Shown: positions 57,021-64,000 of the stretch, in pieces
How positions within the stretch are numbered: position 1 is the first letter of the stretch
How the letters are laid out: every line of letters starts with the position of its first letter
Source: Solanum dulcamara
Taxonomy: Eukaryota; Streptophyta; Magnoliopsida; Solanales; Solanaceae
Direction of reading: 5' to 3'
NCBI RefSeq assembly: GCF_947179165.1
Contig: NC_077239.1
Span: forward strand, 21,545,134 to 21,609,133
DNA length: 64,000 nucleotides
Position numbers and translations under genes: made by a program
The notes under the pieces: model-generated
Database searches by the model: none
Told to the model about the DNA's origin: nothing
What the model saw: only the letters and a program-made list of their open reading frames with translations

Positions 57021-57730
57021 GAGTCTACCTTGGCAAGTAGATTCCCTTTTTACTTCATTGTATGGGGAGACAACCGAATTTCATGTTATAGTTCGCATGG
57101 TCTTATTGTCGGTTATAGTTCCTATTACACATATGTATGATCTTGTATGTATGCTATGATTTTAAATTATGCTTTTTAAATTCTTTGGTCAATATGATTT
57201 TCTCATGACTTTGCTTACCTCATCTTATCATGTGATTTACTTGACCATTTCATTTCATGATTTATGTTGTATGTCATGCCCTCATACTTAGTACATTCCA
57301 ACGTACTAATGCATACTTTTTGCCTACATTGTCTCATAATGTAGGAGTTGAGATTGAAGATCATCCACGTGGCTAGTTAAGATTTCCTATCCAGCGGTGG
57401 TTGTGGTGAGTCCTCATTTATCAGAGACTAGTTATCAAGCTAGTTATTGTTTTCAAAAACTTTTGCTATGTTTTATATTGAGGGTGAGCTAGGCACATGT
57501 CTTACCCACCCTCATATATTCATGAGTAGAGACATCTAGTTCGACAAATCTTTTGAGTTTATTTTGTCATGTGACGTTCTTAAATTTTTATTCATGGTTC
57601 AGACTCTCTTATGATGTTTCCTCTTTTACTTTACCTTATGTATGCTTATGATATATATAAGAGGGTTTGTTGGAGCCCTTTGAGGTTTCAATCACTGTGT
57701 TACGACTAGGCCCTAGGTCGGGTCATGACA
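57021..57730 (+). repeat. 2-kb LTR, last 710 bp (array unit 2)
   Basis: Same as 51314-52023 with a handful of base changes, and ends GGGTCATGACA at 57730. It begins in the middle of the LTR at the unit junction. TGGTATCCTATG (from 57734) follows. Confidence 0.9.
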
Positions 57731-58196
57731 CAATGGTATCCTATGCTGAAAAAACTTCTTTCTCGATCCCTGACCTTGTGGAGAATAGCCACTACCACCG
57801 GTTATAGGATTTGAGAACCCACCTTTATATCAGACCCAATTAGAGTCACTAATTCTCATCTCTTTGAGTTTCTTTCCCTTAATTCTTTTGAAAAAAGTAA
57901 TGAGCTAAGATATGTCCATTACCTTAACAAGCATAGCGATACGACATTCCTTGGAAATCAAATCGGTCACCCCCAATATTAATTGGCTCATTCAAGCATG
58001 AGGATCGACAACCAATAAAGAAGCATACTTGGATAGCTTAGTAAACTTCATTGAATGGTACCTCATACCCATCTTACCTTTCCTAAGATTGGTAAACTCC
58101 AACAACTTTGCCTCCCTTAACTCAAGAGGGAAAAACCAATCAAGGAAACTAAGCTTTAAGGCTTCCTCTTCAATAGGACCTTCATCAAGAGGAGGT
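57731..58196 (-). pseudogene. Antisense gag piece (array unit 2)
   Basis: Copy of 52024-52489 at an offset of 5707. The readable frame 58270-57992 has the same Gag words, with SKYASLLVV where unit 1 has SKYSSLLVV. Confidence 0.85.
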
Positions 58197-60633
58197 GCCA
58201 CGTGGAAGCCTAGGAAGGTGACATATGGAAGAAGGTGAACCACCTTCTTGGGTTCAAGAAGGTGACCCACCTACTTAGGGTGGGCCCTACCAAGGAAATG
58301 TGGTAGCCTATGAACCATAGCATGGATATGTGGCCCAATAAGGGTTGGACACGTGTCACCCTATAAGGATAACACGTTTCACCTCCTAATAAGGTGTATA
58401 TATATGTGTTTGGATGACTAGTAAGTCATTTTCTAGCCAAAGAAGTGAACAAACAAAGAAAAGAAAACTTAGAGTCTAAGAGAGAGCACCTACGGCAACA
58501 AGGAAAAAACAAGGGTAAGTTCCAATTTTCTTCCGTGAATTAATTATCTACAGTGTTACGCAAGCACATGGGGAGGTATATATGTATCTTACAATGTCTA
58601 CGGATTCATTTCTTCAGCCCTACACTTAGAAACTTGAAGAGAAAAACATTGGAGGACAAAAAGAGGGAGCTACGGGTTTGGGGCTGCCAAGGTAAGCTTT
58701 CGAGTTTCATTCCATGAATTAATTATTTAAGGTGTACCACTGTTATATAATGATATTTGATAACATAAAATTCCAGTTTGGGGCAGCGGAGAAGTGACAC
58801 AAATAGTCCGCCCCATTTTAGCACATCAAGAAGTTTTCGAGGAGCAGTTTTGGCAAGTTTTGGCCAATTTCGGATAAGGTAAGGTTTCTCCTTTCAATTT
58901 GGACTTTATTATGTTGTTATGAAGTTTATTACATGTCCTATAGATGGATTTAAATATAAAATTTTCATATAAATGCTTGACGTTGAAGACAATCTAAATT
59001 GGAGTCAGTATAGTCGAATTATCATCGAAGTAGAGTGTTGTGCTTGTGGTGTGCTGCAGGAGGCGTATGGGGGTGTGTTGCAGGTCCTAAAAGTATTCTA
59101 AAGAGGTGTGGGTTCTACTGGTTGTAGTGAGTAGGTACTAATTGGAAATTCGAATAGAGTATATTATAGGGGAGGTGCTGCCCAATTTTTGTTAACGTCT
59201 TAACTAATTAAAGACCTAGTCGAGGAGATGAACAAGGACATAGGTTCCATGAATACTAAGGTGCAACTTAAGGCTCCAAAAAGTTTAAGATTGCTGATAC
59301 TTGCATTTCTTCCAGGTTAAATAGGTTTGGAGGACAACGACGTGGACGTAATTAAAAGAAGTCCGTAAGAGGTATGTGAAACTCTCTTCTTTCTTTTGGC
59401 ATGTCTTAGATGTAGACTATGGATGATGTAAGCTTTGGTGCAACTTCATTCTTAGGTTTTGAATATGACTTCAGGACTCTTGATCACTTCTGGATGTTAA
59501 GACTCTTATAGTTGATAAACTACTATTCCTTGAGTCTTCTATGTGACTGTATAGTGATTGATTAGACAAAACTATTCTTTTTAAAAATAAGGCTCTGAGA
59601 TAACCAATGCTCAAACTTCTATAAGATATTTCACACTGGTATATGTCTAAGATTTCCAAAACTCCTTTTTACATAGTCCTTAGTGACATTTAGAGGGTAT
59701 ACGTCAGATACTTCCTACCCTGATCTCTAAGTGATGGTTTGCTGGATGACTTCATTGAGTCTTAGATAATGATTTAAACTGTGTTTTGTTTCCCACTACT
59801 CCACTCTGTATTCTGTAATACTTCTTCTCCGAGTCCCGGGCTAGTTATCAGATTCGTACTCAATTCCACTATATTGTTCATCGAGTCCTAACTAAAGGGT
59901 CGGGTACGTATGCATATATGTGATGATGTGTTGTACTAAGAAGGTGATGGTTCTACAAATATGGTTCAACGAATCCCTGATAGGGCCGGGTATATTGTAA
60001 AATTTTAGCATGCATGATTTTACTTTCCTAGTTATAGGTTTGTGATTTGATATTTTACCCCCTGCTTCTCTATTTCAGATATCCCTCCAGTCGTATTATG
60101 TTATGTTTTACATACTCAGCACATATATCGTACTGATCCCCTTTTGTCGGGAGGCTGCATTTTATGCACGCAGGTACAAATACAGGTTTTGGGAGTCCGT
60201 TAGCTTAGGATTCCACTCAGATTAGCTGGAAGAGGATCCACGATATCAGAGCCTAGATTTTGGCATTGGCCGCTGATGTATGGTATTGTTTTGTTATTCA
60301 GGGGTACGACGGGTGCCTTGTTCTGCCATATGTTGTCATTAATATTGTTAGAGGCTGCAGACATGTATATGTGGGTTGTGTATGTCAGTTTGGTTTAGAT
60401 GGGTCTACATGATGTATGGTACATGTTAGTATGTTATAGCAGCCTTGTTGTCTTACGTTCCCTTTCATGATGTGATATAAATGAAAGAGACTAATGGTTT
60501 ATGAAACTTTTATCACCAAATAGAGTTCTATTGTATTATGTGATTTATAGTTTGACTCGACCACAACTGATAGTCATATATACGAGGGTTCAGATCGGAC
60601 CCCAGTCATGGCCTACGGGGTTAGGTCGTGACA
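58197..60633 (+). repeat. Long-LTR fragment (array unit 2)
   Basis: Copy of fragment L, 72 bp longer because it keeps 58504-58575, which is ancestral (also in the solo LTR at about 40780-40860). CACGTG is present at 58199-58204. The inverted repeat at 58229-58249 has both arms changed relative to unit 1. LTR end GTCGTGACA at 60633. Confidence 0.88.
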
Positions 60634-61112
60634 GAAGTGGTATCAGAGTAGTTCATCCTTGGATTGTCTGCAGACTGTGTCTAGTAGAGTCTTGATTATC
60701 CATGGGTTGCGCACCACATCTATAAACAGGAAGGTACAGGACATTTAGGATGTTACCTTTCTTTTCATATCTAAGATCGTGCCATAGATCCGAGTCATAA
60801 GACAATTCTTTATGTTAACCTTGGACTTTAGCAGAAGGACGACATAAACAGAAGGTTGATGACATGGAAAGTTATGGAGCACACAGGTAAGTAAAGTACA
60901 GGCACAAAAGATATCCATTGGGTAAGGTATTGACATGTGCTTGTAATGTAAGGGCGAAACCTGAAAAGAAAATAGAAAGGAAAGTGCAACAGATATTGTT
61001 CAAAGTTTGACATATGAGGTAAGTCCATTATTTCTATATTATTGTTGATATTGAACGCCCTATGTGGCTACAATATGAGATGACATTGAAAGCTCTGTAC
61101 GGCTGTGATATG

Positions 61113-61164
<52 letters not shown>

Positions 61165-61563
61165 TGGCCTTGTGAAGCATTGTTAATATTTTCTGCGTGC
61201 ACGTTGTGGGATAGTAAGGAGTATAGAGGAAACTCTGCCAAAATTTTCCCAAAACAAAAAAAAAGAGAATGAAACATAGATTATTAAGATGTCTTGGAAA
61301 TTGATACCAAGTACCCCTATTATGTTTAACTAAAGCTGTGAGAGGTACCCTTCATGTCGTCGATAAGGAGCACCCTTTTTAGTTGGAGAAGTTTATTTCG
61401 TAGAAACAAAAGCCTATTTAAGTAGTAAAGTTCAGACCATGGTATCTCCAGCTGTGTTTATGCTGTAGGAAAGGAAAGAAAAAAGCTCAGGTTCAAGGGT
61501 AAGATGTTCAGCAATTAAGTTTCACTTTTCCTGAAAAGTACCAAGCCCCCAACTCCTAATTGT
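60634..61563 (+). promoter_or_regulatory. Primer-binding site and leader (array unit 2)
   Basis: TGGTATCAGAGT at 60638-60649. Leader as in unit 1, with the microsatellite reduced to (TA)17(TG)6 at 61118-61163. Confidence 0.82.
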
Positions 61564-62772
61564 AAACTAGATAAGTTGATCACATCCTTCTTTTATGGAC
61601 AAACTATGCCTAAATATTTCACCCATACTTGTTTGGTTCTACTCCCAAAAGTAAACCATCCTACAAAAATCTCTGAGTTCAGACCCATAAGCCTTAGCAA
61701 CTTCACTAACAAAATCATTTCCAAACTCCTTTACCTAAGACTTGCTCCTATTCTACCCAACCTCATTTCCTTGAACCAATCTGGCTTTGTCAAGAATAGA
61801 AACATCTCTGAAAATATCATGCTTGCCCAGGAAATAATACACTAGATCAAAAAACCAAATATTGGAGGCAATGTTGAGATAAAACTTGACATGACCAAGG
61901 TTTATGATAGGGTCTCTTGGACTTACACTTGTCTTGTGATGAGAAGAATGGGGTTTAAAGAAACTTTTATTGACATGGTTTAGAGAATCATGGCTGATAA
62001 CTGGTACTCTGTTATAGTCAATGGTTCAAGACATGGTTTCTATCACTCCATAAGGGGTCTCAAACAAGGTGATCCTCTCTCCCCTGCTTTATTTATCCTA
62101 GGTGCTGAAGTGCTGTCCAGACTTCTGAATAATCTTCATCAGCATCCCCAATTCTATGGTTTCTTTATGGCAAAAAGGGACCTCAGATCAATCATCTGAG
62201 TTTTGCAGATGATATCATCATCTTTGCTTCTGGAAGAAGGCACACCTTAACTCACATTATGGAAACATTAGCTACCTATGAAAGAGTTTCTGGACAATTG
62301 ATCAACAACCAAAAAAGTGATTTTATGGTTCCCTCCAATGCTTTCAAGTCTACTGTACTGAGAATCAAGAAAATCACTGGTTTCAACCAAAAGAGTAGTC
62401 ATATAACATACTTGGGATGTCCTATTTATATTGGTAGGCAAAGAGTTATTTACTACTTTGATCTTATTGCAAAAGTTGTAAGCAGGATCACTGGTTGGCA
62501 TGCTAAAATCCTGAGCTATGGGGGTAGAGCTATTCTTGTGAAGCATGTTATTCAAGCCATGCCAATACATTTTCTTTCAGCCAGCATCCCTCCCTCAATC
62601 ATCATCAAGCAGATTCAGAGCGTCACTGCTAACTTCTTCTGGGATGGAAAAATGACAAGAGGAAGTACCACTGGTCCTCATGGAAGAACCTTAGCTACCC
62701 TTATGATGAAGAGGGCATAGGGTTTAGACAAATCACTGATGTGGTTAAATCTTTTCAATACAAGCAGTGATG
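61564..62772 (+). pseudogene. LINE RT fragment (array unit 2)
   Basis: Copy of 55811-57020. A further one-base deletion in the A run at 62172-62176 (five A instead of six) shifts the frame just before the F-A-D-D motif, splitting the open stretch into 61990-62199 and 62259-62720. All stops of unit 1 are shared, so it was already dead when amplified. Confidence 0.88.
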
Positions 62773-63482
62773 GAGTCTACCTTGGCAAGTAGATTCCCTT
62801 TTTACTTCATTGTATGGGGAGACAACCGAATTTCATGTTATAGTCCGCATGGTCTTATTGTCGGTTATAGTTCCTATTACACATATGTATGATCTTGTAT
62901 GTATGCTATGATTTTAAATTATGCTTTTTAAATTCTTTGGTCAATATGATTTTCTCATGACTTTGCTTACCTCATCTTATCATGTGATTTACTTGACCAT
63001 TTCATTTCATGATTTATGTTGTATGTCATGCCCTCATACTTAGTACATTCCAACGTACTAATGCATACTTTTTGCCTACATTGTCTCATAATGTAGGAGT
63101 TGAGATTGAAGATCATCCACGTGGCTAGTTAAGATTTCCTATCCAGCGGTGGTTGTGGTGAGTCCTCATTTATCAGAGACTAGTTATCAAGCTAGTTATT
63201 GTTTTCAAAAACTTTTGCTATGTTTTATATTGAGGGTGAGCTAGGCACATGTCTTACCCACCCTCATATATTCATGAGTAGAGGCATCTAGTTCGACAAA
63301 TCTTTTGAGTTTATTTTGTCATGTGACGTTCTTAAATTTTTATTCATGGTTCAGACTCTCTTATGATGTTTCCTCTTTTACTTTACCTTATGTATGCTTA
63401 TGATATATATAAGAGGGTTTGTTGGAGCCCTTTGAGGTTTCAATCACTGTGTTACGACTAGACCCTAGGTCGGGTCATGACA
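62773..63482 (+). repeat. 2-kb LTR, last 710 bp (array unit 3)
   Basis: Third copy, at an offset of 5752 from unit 2. It shares with unit 2 several bases that differ from unit 1 (for example CATTGTCTCATAATGTAGG and ATCAGAGAC words). Confidence 0.9.
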
Positions 63483-63948
63483 CAATGGTATCCTATGTTG
63501 AAAAAACTTCTTTCTCGATCCCTGACCTTGTGGAGAATAGCCACTACCACCGGTTATAGGATTTGAGAACCCACCTTTATATCAGACCCAATTAGAGTCA
63601 CTAATTCTCATCTCTTTGAGTTTCTTTCCCTTAATTCTTTTGAAAAATGTAATGAGCTAAGATATGCCCATTACCTTAACAAGCATAGCGATACGACATT
63701 CCTTGGAAATCAAATCGGTCACCCCCAATATTAATTGGCTCATTCAAGCATGAGGATCGACAACCAATAAAGAAGCATACTTGGATAGCTTAGTAAACTT
63801 CATTGAATGGTACCTCATACCCATCTTACCTTTCCTAAGATTGGTAAACTCCAACAACTTTGCCTCCCTTAACTCAAGAGGGAAAAACCAATCAAGGAAA
63901 CTAAGCTTTAAGGCTTCCTCTTCAATAGGACCTTCATCAAGAGGAGGT
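63483..63948 (-). pseudogene. Antisense gag piece (array unit 3)
   Basis: Third copy of the Gag fragment, with readable frame 63995-63744. Identical in layout to units 1 and 2. Confidence 0.85.
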
Positions 63949-64000
63949 GCCACGTGGAAGCCTAGGAAGGTGCCATATGGAAGAAGGTGAACCACCTGCT
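63949..64000 (+). repeat. Long-LTR fragment, start only (array unit 3)
   Basis: The first 52 bases of the long-LTR fragment, including the left arm and most of the right arm of the inverted repeat, before the window ends. The array therefore continues. Confidence 0.85.

Larger units (their letters stand above)
51314..64000 (+). repeat. Head-to-tail array of a 5.7-kb composite unit
   Basis: Unit 1 is 51314-57020 (5707 bp), unit 2 is 57021-62772 (5752 bp), unit 3 starts at 62773 and leaves the window. Order in each: last 710 bp of a 2-kb LTR (+), antisense gag piece, long-LTR fragment (+), primer-binding site, leader with (TA)n, LINE RT fragment (+), then a fixed junction near GTGATGGAGTCTACC. 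Stretches compared by eye differ by about one base per 100-200, apart from three indels. The length difference is accounted for by a 72-bp deletion in unit 1, a shorter (TA)n in unit 2 and a one-base deletion. Confidence 0.93.

Noticed and set aside
58504..58575. The 72-bp difference between array units read as a spliced intron
   Set aside because: It starts AAAAAA and ends GGGAG, not GT...AG, so a plain deletion is more likely, although a GTAAGT word lies inside.
1..64000. Integrated plant pararetrovirus or other virus
   Set aside because: All RT blocks are accompanied by LTRs, chromovirus or Athila integrase domains, or LINE RT motifs; no movement-protein or pararetroviral coat pattern was seen.
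1..64000. CRISPR arrays, bacterial operons, rRNA or ordinary host genes
   Set aside because: No short spaced direct repeats, ribosome-binding patterns, rRNA blocks or intron-exon genes were recognised on either strand.

Overview
The window is plant repeat DNA: AT-rich, with no intact host gene, rRNA, tRNA or CRISPR array. Almost all of it consists of decayed Ty3/gypsy LTR retrotransposons inserted into one another, plus two fragments of L1-like non-LTR elements. The coding remnants resemble Tekay/Del-type chromoviruses (gag, protease, RT, RNase H, integrase, C-terminal chromodomain) and one Athila-type element. Their protein style and LTR sequences suggest a eudicot, most likely Solanaceae (tomato, potato or pepper relatives), in pericentromeric heterochromatin. 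The family and organism assignments are from memory and were not searched.

Layout. 1-6290: a degenerate Athila-type element on +, with a 379-bp insertion between its protease and RT. 6306-24471: a minus-strand chromovirus, element A, split at its leader. Element B (minus, 9989-22198) sits in that leader, and element C (minus, 17801-about 21875) sits inside the 5' LTR of B. Element A itself lies in a + LTR (H1), making four nesting levels. 24472-28650: LTR pieces H1, H2 and I. 28749-29643: a 5'-truncated LINE with a 53-nt poly(A) and a short target-site duplication. 29653-30773 is unassigned. 30774-37182: a fragment of a long LTR, then element D (+) inserted in the protease of element J (+). 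37183-45405: element E (minus), inserted in J. The 3' LTR of E carries a complete 3603-bp solo LTR with perfect TATAA duplications. 45410-52023: element F (+), the most complete body in the window. 52024-52489: a minus-strand gag piece (K), possibly the lost gag of E.

From 51314 to the window end a chimeric block of about 5.7 kb repeats head to tail: the end of a 2-kb LTR, an antisense gag piece, a long-LTR fragment, a primer-binding site, a leader with (TA)n, and a LINE RT fragment. Two full units and 1228 bp of a third are visible, nearly identical, and the array runs past the edge. This young tandem amplification of composite transposon debris, a possible nascent satellite, is the most unusual feature here.

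No element looks autonomous. Every body has stop codons, frameshifts or lost domains, although some catalytic motifs survive, for example the D,D35E integrase residues of F and of the Athila element. Regulatory content is retroelement-type: LTR ends (TG...CA), polypurine tracts, primer-binding sites matching initiator tRNA-Met (TGGTATCAGAG), TATA-like boxes, and a CATGCATG-type motif shared by the 3' noncoding regions of six elements.
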